NCBI RefSeq assembly: GCF_000737705.1
Contig: NZ_JPRH01000002.1
Coordinates: forward strand, 62,001-126,000
DNA length: 64,000 nucleotides
Reading direction: 5' to 3'
Source: Chryseobacterium soli
GTDB taxonomy: Bacteria; Bacteroidota; Bacteroidia; Flavobacteriales; Weeksellaceae
The position numbers and the translations under genes were made by a program. Under the pieces are notes generated by a model. That model was not told the origin of the DNA. It did no database searches and saw nothing but the letters and a program-made list of their open reading frames with translations. Of the stretch, positions 1 to 7,361 are shown one piece after another (the stretch's first letter is position 1; the number at the start of each line of letters is the position of its first letter).

Positions 1-689
1 CCAATATTTACACATCTTTCCCAAGATATGATGCTGCGGCACCGGATGTATTTGATGATTACGCTAATCTTACGGGGAGTTTGATTTATAATAAGAATGA
101 TGATCAGTATTATAAGTATGACGGATATTCATGGAATCCTGCCAGACAAATACAGGGGATTTATCAGCCTAAAGGTTCCAGATTGGGGATTTCTGCCGGA
201 ATCACGATTCCGTGTATATCATTCGGGATAGGATTTTGTTTTGCAGGAGGTACTCCAAGTTATCTTGCACCAGATAACAAGAGCCAGGTTCTGGTAGATA
301 ATCTGTTATTAAAAAATCCAAGTTCGGTAACGGTAAAAGTAGCTGGAATTTATGATATAGGAGTCGCTTTAGGCTTTACAGGCGGGAGTTTTGGTGCCCA
401 GGCGGGAGTTACTGAATTTAAATTAACCCTGCAGGTAAAATATACACCAGCTTCAGACTGGGAAACGGTTGTTACAAAATCTAACTTTTCCATAGTTTTC
501 ATTATTGATACCCAGGGGAATAAATCTTCAAGCTTTGCCCAGACCATTTCGCTGCCGGCCGGTGCCGAACTGAGAGTTGTTCCTTCAATAAGTTCCAATG
601 CCATTTCAGGAGGAGCTTTATCTGCGTACGGAACAGACACCAATTCCATCAACTCGTATATCGCTGCACGTTTAATTAAAGCTTATTAA
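1..689 (+). CDS. Surface/secreted hypothetical protein, 5' end outside window
   Basis: The reading frame is open from the first complete codon of the window (base 3) through the TAA at 687-689, so the gene begins upstream and only about 228 C-terminal residues are visible. A TTG at 81 could pass for a start, but the frame continues upstream with protein-like sequence, so this is a 5'-truncated gene and not one starting at 81. The visible part has a short DG-x-x-W motif, then a beta-strand-rich Gly/Ser/Thr region that could be a C1q/TNF-like jelly roll. The next gene starts 2 bp after the stop and has the same arrangement (DG-x-x-W linker, then beta-rich domain), so the two probably form one operon of related envelope proteins. 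Function unknown. Confidence 0.75.
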   Translation, partial: NIYTSFPRYDAAAPDVFDDYANLTGSLIYNKNDDQYYKYDGYSWNPARQIQGIYQPKGSRLGISAGITIPCISFGIGFCFAGGTPSYLAPDNKSQVLVDNLLLKNPSSVTVKVAGIYDIGVALGFTGGSFGAQAGVTEFKLTLQVKYTPASDWETVVTKSNFSIVFIIDTQGNKSSSFAQTISLPAGAELRVVPSISSNAISGGALSAYGTDTNSINSYIAARLIKAY

Positions 690-691
690 TC

Positions 692-1468
692 ATGAAAAAA
701 TATATATACTGCTTGTTTTTATTTATCATAAGTATCTACGATGCGCAGGTAAATTTTACCAATATTCCCAATCCGGATTCTAACGCCAGCGGAAATGATA
801 AGGTAATGATGTATGTCACCAACACCAGTGAAGCAACCGGAGTAAAAGGCTTTGGTCTTCCCGCTGTTGAAACTCCTACAGATCTTCCCTATACAGGAGT
901 GAATGCGCCATCAGTAAGCATAGACGTTTTAAAAGGAATGCTGATTTTTGTGAAAAGTACAGGAGAAGCAATGGTTTTTGACGGACTTGTTTGGAGCAAA
1001 GCCTTTGAAGTGGAATCTGATAATATTTCACGTTTTCAGATCAATTCTGTGTCTACCACTTCCGGATCTGTATTGCTGCCCATTAATTCTTTAATAGACA
1101 AGCCTAATTTCTTGGCAGATCCGCTAAAGCTGAAAACCAATGTAGCAGTGAGCGGTGCTAGCCTTAATAGGCTGTATGTACGGCAGACAGGCTTATACAG
1201 AATAAATTTAAATATAAACTTTACAGGTCCTGCAGGATCATTCAGCAGCAGGTTAGGCGCAGGCTTGTACGTGAACGATGCACAAAGATTTCAGCTTTTG
1301 GAAAGTACGGTAAACTATGATGGTACAAACAGAAAGATTAATCTTGATTTTTCAGTATATGTGGTGCAGGGACAGTACATAACGCTGGAGGCCGTTTCGG
1401 AAGTCGGAGGGACAACATCCTATACCGTTACGAACAACAGCTATGTAACCGTAGAAAAAGTTTTATAA
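692..1468 (+). CDS. Secreted beta-rich protein, possibly C1q/TNF-like
   Basis: 258 residues. The N-terminus (MKKYIYCLFLFIISIYDAQ) is a typical Bacteroidetes signal peptide with probable cleavage near residue 19. Residues about 20-105 form a linker domain with a DGLVW motif. Residues about 110-258 alternate short hydrophobic strands with Gly/Ser/Asn turns and end in a strand (YVTVEKVL), as in C1q/TNF-like jelly-roll domains; that fold is inferred from pattern only. It follows the truncated gene by 2 bp and is closed by a strong terminator at about 1507. No enzymatic motif is visible. It is probably an extracellular or surface-exposed protein. Confidence 0.7.
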   Translation: MKKYIYCLFLFIISIYDAQVNFTNIPNPDSNASGNDKVMMYVTNTSEATGVKGFGLPAVETPTDLPYTGVNAPSVSIDVLKGMLIFVKSTGEAMVFDGLVWSKAFEVESDNISRFQINSVSTTSGSVLLPINSLIDKPNFLADPLKLKTNVAVSGASLNRLYVRQTGLYRINLNINFTGPAGSFSSRLGAGLYVNDAQRFQLLESTVNYDGTNRKINLDFSVYVVQGQYITLEAVSEVGGTTSYTVTNNSYVTVEKVL

Positions 1469-1506
1469 TCAATAATAAACACATCAATATATTACCATCG
1501 AATGGT

Positions 1507-1541
1507 ATTGCCCTTAATTTTTTATTAAGGGCAATTTTTAT
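1507..1541 (+). terminator. Intrinsic terminator of the secreted-protein operon
   Basis: An 11-bp perfect stem (1507-1517 with 1525-1535) with a 7-nt T-rich loop, followed by a T-rich tail. It lies 38 bp after the stop codon at 1468. Confidence 0.85.
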
Positions 1542-1604
1542 TCTGGCAGGATAATTTCGGCATGTAATGAATGTTTTATAGCTTTGCTGAAATTTTTCAC
1601 AATA

Positions 1605-2786
1605 ATGGAAATGCAGAAAGACTTTTTTATATATCAGGCACAGACCACACAATTTGCAGCAGGTTTTGAAGTTGAAAAGGCATCAGGAAGCTATATTTAT
1701 GGCACAGACGGTAGAAAATACCTTGATTTTGTGGCAGGAGTTTCTGCCAATACATTGGGGCATTCCCATCCTAAAATTGTTGAGGCTATAAAAGAACAGG
1801 CAGATAGATACCTTCATGTAATGGTGTATGGCGAATATGCTCAGGAAAAGCCGGTTGCGCTATGCCGTTTGCTGGCCGAAGCGACCCCGGATCCGCTTGA
1901 AATTACCTACCTGGTGAACAGTGGGGCCGAGGCTATCGACGGAAGCCTGAAACTTGCCAAAAGGTACACCGGAAGAGAAGAAATTGTTTCATTTAAGGAT
2001 TCCTACCATGGAAATACCCATGGTGCATTAAGCGTTTCCGGAAACGAAACCCATAAAAGGGAATTCCGTCCGTTACTGCCTATGATTTCTTTCATTGAAT
2101 TCAATAATGAGAATGACTTTGACAAGATTACTGAAAAAACAGCATGTGTTATCCTGGAAACCATTCAGGGAGCCGCAGGTTTTCTGGTACCCAATCATGA
2201 TTATCTGATCAAGCTAAAAAAGAGATGCGAAGAAGTAGGAACTCTTTTAATTTTAGATGAAATACAGCCGGGATTCGGAAGAACAGGAAAACTGTTTTCT
2301 TTTGAGCATTTTGGGATCGTTCCTGATATTTTGGTGATGGGTAAAGGTATGGGCGGTGGAGTTCCCGTTGGAGCTTTTATGAGCTCCCGTGAAATCATGA
2401 GTACCTTATCTCATTCTCCTAAATTAGGACACATTACCACTTTTGGAGGAAACCCTTTAATTGCAGCATCCAGCTACGCGACATTGAAAGAAGTGTTAGA
2501 TAGTGGTTTGATGAATGAAGTACAGGAAAAAGAAAATCTTTTCAGGGAACTTTTGGTTCATCCAAAAATTAAAAATATCAACGGAATGGGGCTGATGCTT
2601 GCCGTGAACCTTGGCTCTCCGGAATACACTCTGGAAGTTGCCAAAAAATGCATGGAGAAAGGCCTGATCGTTTTCTGGCAGCTATACAGAAATGAATATT
2701 TAAGAATCTCACCCCCGCTTACCCTTTCTCTTGATGAAATCAGAGAAGGATGCCGGATTATTCTGGAGGTGCTGAACGAAAACTAA
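1605..2786 (+). CDS. Class III (ornithine/acetylornithine-type) aminotransferase
   Basis: PLP-dependent fold-type I aminotransferase, about 393 residues from the ATG at 1605; a TTG at 1584 and an ATG at 1611 are alternative starts. Visible family features are NSGAEAIDGSLKLAKRYTG (cofactor phosphate region), the SYHGNTHG motif, LILDEIQPGFGRTG with the pyridine-N Asp at about residue 218, and GKGMGGG with the Schiff-base Lys at about residue 247. The family moves amino groups between omega-amino acids such as ornithine, acetylornithine or 4-aminobutyrate and 2-oxoglutarate. The substrate cannot be read from sequence, and no arginine-biosynthesis genes are nearby. It is a single-gene unit between two terminators. 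Confidence 0.9.
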   Translation: MEMQKDFFIYQAQTTQFAAGFEVEKASGSYIYGTDGRKYLDFVAGVSANTLGHSHPKIVEAIKEQADRYLHVMVYGEYAQEKPVALCRLLAEATPDPLEITYLVNSGAEAIDGSLKLAKRYTGREEIVSFKDSYHGNTHGALSVSGNETHKREFRPLLPMISFIEFNNENDFDKITEKTACVILETIQGAAGFLVPNHDYLIKLKKRCEEVGTLLILDEIQPGFGRTGKLFSFEHFGIVPDILVMGKGMGGGVPVGAFMSSREIMSTLSHSPKLGHITTFGGNPLIAASSYATLKEVLDSGLMNEVQEKENLFRELLVHPKIKNINGMGLMLAVNLGSPEYTLEVAKKCMEKGLIVFWQLYRNEYLRISPPLTLSLDEIREGCRIILEVLNEN

Positions 2787-2790
2787 TACA

Positions 2791-2824
2791 AAAATCTCTT
2801 CCGTTTCGGAGGAGATTTTTTATG
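2791..2824 (+). terminator. Intrinsic terminator after aminotransferase gene
   Basis: An A/T-flanked stem formed by AAATCTC and GGAGATTT with a short CG-rich apex, followed by a run of T, 5 bp after the stop codon at 2786. Confidence 0.8.
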
Positions 2825-2963
2825 CATGGCATCTTATTTTTTTTTTAAAATCAAGGTTTGGCAGCCGTGACAAATATCATGAAGATTGTACAAAAAAATA
2901 CACCCATTTTTGTGTAATAAAAAAATTAATTTATATATTGCGGGACGATAAAACAAAGATTAT

Positions 2964-3350
2964 ATGGCTAAACATAAAGTCCATTACGAATTTCCAATGC
3001 ATTGTCTATCAGAGATTTTATATGAATATCTGGCGACTGCAGAGGGTTTGTCTGAATGGTTTGCGGATGAGGTAGTAGAGAAAGGGGACGATTTCTTTTT
3101 TAGTTGGGGCGGGGGTCCTGCTGAGAAGGCCACTTTGATTAGATATAAGCCTGAAGGTTTCGTTCGTTTCAGATGGGAAGAAGATGAAGGAACAAAACAT
3201 TTCTTTGAAATGACGATCACTATAGATGATATTACAGAAGACTTAGCTTTAAATATCACAGATTTCTGTGAAGAAGGAGATGAGGAAGAAAATGCCATGT
3301 ATTGGGAAAACCTTATCGAAAACCTTAGAATAAAATTGGGTGCGGCATAA
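2964..3350 (+). CDS. START-like (SRPBCC) domain protein
   Basis: 128 residues, acidic, covering a single AHSA1/START-like helix-grip domain. The N-terminal KVHYEFPMHC strand, the GLSEWFADEV helix segment, the FSWGGG strand and a C-terminal amphipathic helix (ENLIENLRIKL) match the small START-like protein common in Bacteroidetes. The superfamily binds hydrophobic ligands in a cavity; the specific ligand is unknown. It starts at the ATG after an AT-rich spacer of about 170 bp and ends in its own terminator. No enzymatic role is claimed. Confidence 0.85.
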   Translation: MAKHKVHYEFPMHCLSEILYEYLATAEGLSEWFADEVVEKGDDFFFSWGGGPAEKATLIRYKPEGFVRFRWEEDEGTKHFFEMTITIDDITEDLALNITDFCEEGDEEENAMYWENLIENLRIKLGAA

Positions 3351-3379
3351 TGTCGGGCTGTATGAAATGGTAAAACTGA

Positions 3380-3407
3380 TGAACGATTTATCGTTCATTA
3401 TTTTTTT
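3380..3407 (+). terminator. Intrinsic terminator after START-like gene
   Basis: The stem TGAACGA (3380-3386) with TCGTTCA (3391-3397), loop TTTA, is followed by a tail rich in T. It sits 30 bp after the stop at 3350 and ends about 22 bp before the next gene. Confidence 0.8.
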
Positions 3408-3428
3408 ATAATTAAATCAGATAGAAAA

Positions 3429-4238
3429 TTGGAAGATCAATATTTTACATCAGGCCAGTTCAGTGCAAAGAATAGAGCATTTCTTGTAGGAGATGCGGTA
3501 AAGGTTTCCTTTTTTATAAAGGATGCTCAGCTTATCATGGATGAAGAATGCTATTTCTTCTTAATGGCTTCCATGAGAAAGATGAGAATGAATATTCCAT
3601 TAACCTATACCCTGGAGTTTTTCCAGTCACTCTTTCAAAAAGACGTTATTGAAGGAAAAGGAATTAAAGAGGGAATCATTAATTTTCAGGTATTCAGAAA
3701 TTCTGATGGAATGACACTGGCAAAATCATCAATTTCATACTTCTATGAAGTGGAAGAAAAAGAAGATGTTCTGGCAGTACATCCAAGACCTTTGGAACTT
3801 GATCTGATTAAAGAAATCAACGTCAACAACAATTTACTCAGCAACATCAGGGTTCACAGTCCGGAAAACATCTATGGCAGTATTTATGCCCAGGAAAATG
3901 ACCTGGATGATGTTATTCTTCTTAACCCAAATAAGAGAATTGCCCGTTCTACTTCCGGAAATCTGCTGTTTTTGGAAGGGGATGTTATAAAAGTTCCCAA
4001 GCAGTCTGAAGGAGCGTACATTTCTCCTTTACTGGAAAATTTTGTTACTTTTCTGCATAAAAATAACCTTGCTGACATTCAGGAACATGAAATTATTGCT
4101 TTTGAATCTCAGAAAGCCGAAGAAATTTTAATGATTTCCGATGAGAAAGGTATATTCTCTGTAGGTAAAATAAGAAATAAAACTTTTGAATGTTCCCGTT
4201 TTCTGGAATTGATAGAAAGCTGGAAAAAAAGTTTTTAA
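3429..4238 (+). CDS. Divergent class IV aminotransferase-fold protein
   Basis: 269 residues with the fold-type IV PLP enzyme plan of the D-amino-acid aminotransferase, branched-chain aminotransferase and PabC lyase families. The N-terminal half has a NRAFLVGDAVKVSFF segment matching the family's RGFxYGDGVFE motif. The LIKEINVNNNLLSN segment aligns with the KxxNxLxN region and keeps the Schiff-base Lys. In the downstream GxVxExxxxNxF motif the Glu that contacts the PLP pyridine nitrogen is replaced by Arg (RIARSTSGN). The start is TTG at 3429: no in-frame ATG exists upstream before a stop, and TTG places the first strand correctly. Role unknown; it may be a modified PLP enzyme or a non-catalytic relative. 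Confidence 0.75.
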   Translation: MEDQYFTSGQFSAKNRAFLVGDAVKVSFFIKDAQLIMDEECYFFLMASMRKMRMNIPLTYTLEFFQSLFQKDVIEGKGIKEGIINFQVFRNSDGMTLAKSSISYFYEVEEKEDVLAVHPRPLELDLIKEINVNNNLLSNIRVHSPENIYGSIYAQENDLDDVILLNPNKRIARSTSGNLLFLEGDVIKVPKQSEGAYISPLLENFVTFLHKNNLADIQEHEIIAFESQKAEEILMISDEKGIFSVGKIRNKTFECSRFLELIESWKKSF

Positions 4239-4245
4239 CATTGAC

Positions 4246-4292
4246 AAACCCGGTAAACAACATAATACTACAGTCCTTTACCGGGTTTTATT
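4246..4292 (+). terminator. Intrinsic terminator between convergent genes
   Basis: A 12-bp perfect stem, AAACCCGGTAAA (4246-4257) with its complement (4277-4288), with a 19-nt loop and a T tail. It ends the class IV gene and separates it from the convergent amidase gene. Confidence 0.85.
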
Positions 4293-4320
4293 CTGAATAG
4301 ATCAGAACTTGTTTCTTTAT

Positions 4321-4902
4321 CTAATATTCTTTGATAACCTCAATGAATTTTTTTGCGATTTCCTGTTGTCCCTTTTCACTCGTCATGTACCGTCTGTCTT
4401 CAGTATTGTTGACAAATCCAAGTTCCACCAATACGGTAGGTGATTGTGATTCTCTCAACATATGAAGATTGCGTTCCTCAATTTTGCGGACATTAAATTT
4501 TTTGGAAATTTTTTCAGCTAATTTTCGTGAGCTGTCAGAGTTTTGTACGAAAATTTCAGTTCCTTTATCTGGAGTTTCCTCTTTAGGATTGCTGTTGACG
4601 TGAAGTGAAATCACCATTTCAGGTTTAAGATCGTTGATCTTTGCTGTCCTGTCGGCTAGAATGATATCATCATCTGAACCTCTCGTTAAAATAACCTCGT
4701 ATTTATCCTGAGTGGTGTTGATTTTCTCAATTTCATGAGCAATATGCAAAGTGATGTCTTTTTCTGAAATACCCTGATAAACCGCTCCCATATCGTTACC
4801 GCCGTGTCCGGCATCTATGACAATATATTTCTTGTTAACAGGGGTGAAAGATAAAAATGCTGTAGAAAAGGCTGATAAAGCAATAAGTTTAATTCCTTTC
4901 AT
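4321..4902 (-). CDS. N-acetylmuramoyl-L-alanine amidase (Amidase_3 family)
   Basis: 193 residues. A signal peptide (MKGIKLIALSAFSTAFLSF) sends it to the periplasm or surface. The catalytic domain is the zinc amidase family that cuts the bond between MurNAc and L-Ala in peptidoglycan. Visible metal and active-site motifs are VIDAGHGGND (His ligand), a Glu in GISEKDITL, the MVISLHVNS His ligand, and VLVELGFVNN near the C-terminus (catalytic Glu). It is a short single-domain form with no added AMIN or SPOR domain. Probable role: cell separation or wall turnover. It stands alone, convergent with the class IV gene. Confidence 0.92.
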   Translation of the reverse strand: MKGIKLIALSAFSTAFLSFTPVNKKYIVIDAGHGGNDMGAVYQGISEKDITLHIAHEIEKINTTQDKYEVILTRGSDDDIILADRTAKINDLKPEMVISLHVNSNPKEETPDKGTEIFVQNSDSSRKLAEKISKKFNVRKIEERNLHMLRESQSPTVLVELGFVNNTEDRRYMTSEKGQQEIAKKFIEVIKEY

Positions 4903-5012
4903 TTTTCAGTGATTTTGGTTTGTCAAATAACGGAAATTCTTTCTATAAAATTGGTTAACATAATCTTAAAGTTTGTTAATGTTATTTCACTGCGTTTTGA
5001 ATAGGATTTCTA

Positions 5013-5561
5013 TTAGTTCAGAGAAGTATCTTCCGGTGCATTTGCCCACAGAAGGTATTCTCCGCCAAGATTCTGCATGATAGATTTCCAAAGCGTCTGG
5101 TCATTAGGAAGAGTATAATCAAGATTATAAATATCAACTACCGTCCACATTTTCCGCTGAACCTCATTCTCCAGCTGAAGAGAAGACCACCCAGAATAGC
5201 CTGAGAATATTTTCACATTCTGGATATCCAATTCGCCGCTCAGCACCGCACTGATGATATTTTCTATGTCTTCAGTTACATAAAAATCGTCGCTGATGTC
5301 GGTATACAATTCAGTTACTTTCTTTCCTTTGGCAATAAAAAATACTTTTTCATTTTCTACCGGCCCACCGTCATACACCTCTATTTTGAAGTCAAAAAAA
5401 TTTTTAAACTTACCGCTCATCTGGCTGTTTTTCTTGTTTAAAATCAAGCCAAATGCGCCTGCTTCATTATGCTCAACGATCAATACGACCGATCGGGAAA
5501 AAATATCACCGGAAATGTCAGGTGTGGAAATTAATATTTTACCTTTGTATGAGTAATTCAT
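5013..5561 (-). CDS. YqgE/AlgH family protein
   Basis: 182 residues from the ATG at 5561, chosen because the family begins with a KGKILISTP strand; the frame extends upstream without support. Family signatures are the LISTPDISGDIFSRSVVLIVEHNEAGAFG pattern (seen as LISTP, then EHNEAGAFGLILN), a YDGGPV motif, and FSGYSGWSSLQLENEV in the C-terminal half. The molecular role of the family is not settled. The start codon lies only 24 bp from that of the divergent pdxH gene, so the two promoters must overlap or lie inside the opposite gene. Confidence 0.92.
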   Translation of the reverse strand: MNYSYKGKILISTPDISGDIFSRSVVLIVEHNEAGAFGLILNKKNSQMSGKFKNFFDFKIEVYDGGPVENEKVFFIAKGKKVTELYTDISDDFYVTEDIENIISAVLSGELDIQNVKIFSGYSGWSSLQLENEVQRKMWTVVDIYNLDYTLPNDQTLWKSIMQNLGGEYLLWANAPEDTSLN

Positions 5562-5585
5562 ACTCAAATTTAATAAAAAATATTT

Positions 5586-6230
5586 ATGGAAAACCTGCAC
5601 GACCACAGAAAAGTGTACGAGAAATCCCAACTTATTGAAAGTGAGATAAAACAGAATCCGATAGAGCAATTCAGAGATTGGTTTATGGAAGCCAGTGAAA
5701 ATCCTGCTATTTCTGAATCGAATGCAATGGCTGTTTCTACAGTAGAGGAAGATGGCTGTCCGAGGACAAGAATGGTTTTACTCAAAGCCTATACGCATGA
5801 AGGATTTATCTTTTATACGAACTATGACAGCAGAAAAGGAAAAGCCATAGAAAAAAATCATAAAGCGTGTCTTCATTTTTTCTGGCCCAGTCTTGAAAGA
5901 CAGATCATTATCAAAGCAGATTTAGAGAAGATTGCTGAAAACCTTAGTGACGGCTATTTTCATTCAAGACCGAAAGGAAGTCAGCTTGGGGCAGCCGTTT
6001 CTCCGCAAAGTCAGGTAATTCCCAATAAGGAATTTTTGGAGGTGAAATTAAAAGAACTCGAACAGAAATATGAGAACAGTGAGGTTCCAAGACCTGAAAA
6101 CTGGGGCGGATATATAGCAAAACCCTATGAAATTGAATTCTGGCAGGGCAGACCCAATAGATTACACGATAGAATCATCTATGAACTGGTAGACGGGCTG
6201 GATTGGAAAATTTCCAGATTAGCACCTTAA
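5586..6230 (+). CDS. pdxH: Pyridoxamine 5'-phosphate oxidase
   Basis: 214 residues, the usual length. FMN-dependent enzyme that oxidises pyridoxamine or pyridoxine 5'-phosphate to pyridoxal 5'-phosphate, the last step of vitamin B6 biosynthesis and salvage. Family features are PRTRMVLLK and GFIFYTNYDSRKG (FMN contacts), FFWPSLERQI, the SRPKGSQLGAAVSPQS loop and the C-terminal signature WQGRPNRLHDRI, ending in RLAP. Starts at the ATG at 5586, divergent from yqgE, and is closed by a terminator shared with the HU gene. Confidence 0.97.
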   Translation: MENLHDHRKVYEKSQLIESEIKQNPIEQFRDWFMEASENPAISESNAMAVSTVEEDGCPRTRMVLLKAYTHEGFIFYTNYDSRKGKAIEKNHKACLHFFWPSLERQIIIKADLEKIAENLSDGYFHSRPKGSQLGAAVSPQSQVIPNKEFLEVKLKELEQKYENSEVPRPENWGGYIAKPYEIEFWQGRPNRLHDRIIYELVDGLDWKISRLAP

Positions 6231-6272
6231 TCATTTTCCCCGATTATAGTCCTGTACTAAGATTTACGTATA

Positions 6273-6308
6273 AAAAAACCTCATCAATTGATGAGGTTTG
6301 CATTTTTT
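6273..6308. terminator. Bidirectional terminator between pdxH and HU genes
   Basis: A near-perfect palindrome AAACCTCATC-AATT-GATGAGGTTT with A-rich sequence on the left and T-rich sequence on the right, so it can act in both directions. It serves pdxH (+) and the HU gene (-). Confidence 0.85.
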
Positions 6309-6319
6309 AATCTGAATGA

Positions 6320-6610
6320 TTATTTTTTCTTCACTCCAGAAACTGCGTTAGATAGATCAGCGCCAGCTTTGAATTTAGCAACTTTTTTAGCAGCAATTTT
6401 AATTGGTTTCTTAGTTGCAGGATTGATTCCTTGTCTAGCTGCTCTTTCAGCTACTGAGAAAGTACCGAATCCTACTAAAGAAACTTTTCCGTCTTTTTTC
6501 TTTAAAGTAGAAGTTACGTTAGAAATAAAGGATTCTAAAGCAGACTTAGCTGCAACTTTAGTGATTCCTGCGTCTTTTGCGATTGCGTCGATTAATTCAG
6601 ACTTGTTCAT
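6320..6610 (-). CDS. HU family DNA-binding protein
   Basis: 96 residues, the size of bacterial HU. Nucleoid-associated protein that bends and compacts DNA as a dimer. Signature features are MNKSELIDAIA at the N-terminus, the GFGTFSVAERAARQG motif, and the DNA-binding arm NPATKKPIKI, with a lysine-rich C-terminus (GVKKK). Ends in the bidirectional terminator and has a clear Bacteroidetes promoter upstream. Confidence 0.97.
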   Translation of the reverse strand: MNKSELIDAIAKDAGITKVAAKSALESFISNVTSTLKKKDGKVSLVGFGTFSVAERAARQGINPATKKPIKIAAKKVAKFKAGADLSNAVSGVKKK

Positions 6611-6643
6611 AATTTTTAATATTAAGTTAGTTCGTAATTATAG

Positions 6644-6673
6644 CAAATATAATAATATTTTGTAATTGTGCAA
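6644..6673 (-). promoter_or_regulatory. Promoter of the HU gene
   Basis: On the minus strand a TATATTTG (-7 type TAnnTTTG) lies at 6644-6651 and a TTG (-33 type) at 6671-6673, spaced by 19 nt. Both elements and the spacing fit the flavobacterial vegetative sigma consensus. The predicted leader is about 27-30 nt. Confidence 0.7.
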
Positions 6674-6995
6674 TTTATTTATTAAAACTTGTATAATTTT
6701 TTTGATTTTAGGTGAAATTGGTTAAAATATGATAATTTGATTTTTCACGTAAAACCTACGTTAGGCGTTACTAAAATCATGCCAAATGCTTATGTGTATT
6801 GACTTTAGCAAAAAACAGATATTATTTTCTGTATTTATTAAATCCTGAATTATGTACAAAGTATTAATGTTTTTAAGGATATGGTTACTGATTTTATAAC
6901 TAGAATTAATTTTTTTTACTTTTAATAAAATTAAAGTACTGTGTTTCTGTTAGTTTAAAATCATTTTAAAAGCCCGTTTTATTAATTTTTATTAA

Positions 6996-7003
6996 TAAAT
7001 TTG
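6996..7003 (+). promoter_or_regulatory. -7 element of panD, 4 nt before the ATG
   Basis: TAAATTTG matches TAnnTTTG exactly and is separated from the panD ATG (7008) by only 4 nt, so transcription would begin at or next to the start codon. No clear -33 element is seen. Confidence 0.55.
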
Positions 7004-7007
7004 CAGC

Positions 7008-7358
7008 ATGTTAATAGAAGTTTTCAAGTCTAAGATCCATAGGGTACGGGTTACGGCCTCAGACCTTAATTACATTGGGAGTATAACGATAGATGAAGAC
7101 CTTATAGAGGCAGCCGGTCTGGTAGTCGGAGAAAGGGTCTATATTGTGAATGTAAATAACGGTGAGCGTTTTGATACCTACGTTATTAAAGGAAAGAGAA
7201 AGTCAGGAGAAGTTTGCCTGAACGGTCCTGCAGCCAGGAAAGTTCAGCGAGACGACATCATTATCATCATTGCCTATGCACAGATGACTCCCGAAGAAGC
7301 TCAGGTTTTCCAGCCGAAAATCGTTTTTCCGGATGAAAAAACAAACCTTCTTACCTAA
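7008..7358 (+). CDS. panD: Aspartate 1-decarboxylase
   Basis: 116 residues. A pyruvoyl enzyme that decarboxylates L-aspartate to beta-alanine for pantothenate and CoA synthesis. The N-terminal [16 protein letters not shown], the self-cleavage site YIGSITID (cleaved between Gly and Ser to make the pyruvoyl group) and [11 protein letters not shown] match the family, so the proenzyme is complete. The start at 7008 agrees with the family N-terminus, and its promoter -7 element is 4 nt upstream. The next gene starts 3 bp after the stop, so the two are cotranscribed. Confidence 0.97.
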   Translation: MLIEVFKSKIHRVRVTASDLNYIGSITIDEDLIEAAGLVVGERVYIVNVNNGERFDTYVIKGKRKSGEVCLNGPAARKVQRDDIIIIIAYAQMTPEEAQVFQPKIVFPDEKTNLLT

Positions 7359-7361
7359 TAC

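Larger units (their letters stand above)
6611..7007. other. AT-rich intergenic region between HU and panD
   Basis: 397 bp between two divergent genes. It contains the HU promoter on the left and the panD -7 element at the right end. The middle (about 6700-6980) is very AT-rich and has short self-complementary stretches, but I found no open reading frame, stable hairpin with a T tail, or recognisable RNA. Confidence 0.5.

Noticed and set aside
81-689. TTG start at 81 for a 202-residue protein
   Set aside because: The frame is open to the window edge with protein-like sequence, so the gene is 5'-truncated, not initiated at TTG 81.
6700-6980. Possible small RNA in the HU-panD spacer
   Set aside because: No promoter plus terminator pair and no stable hairpin with a T tail was found; only AT-rich sequence.
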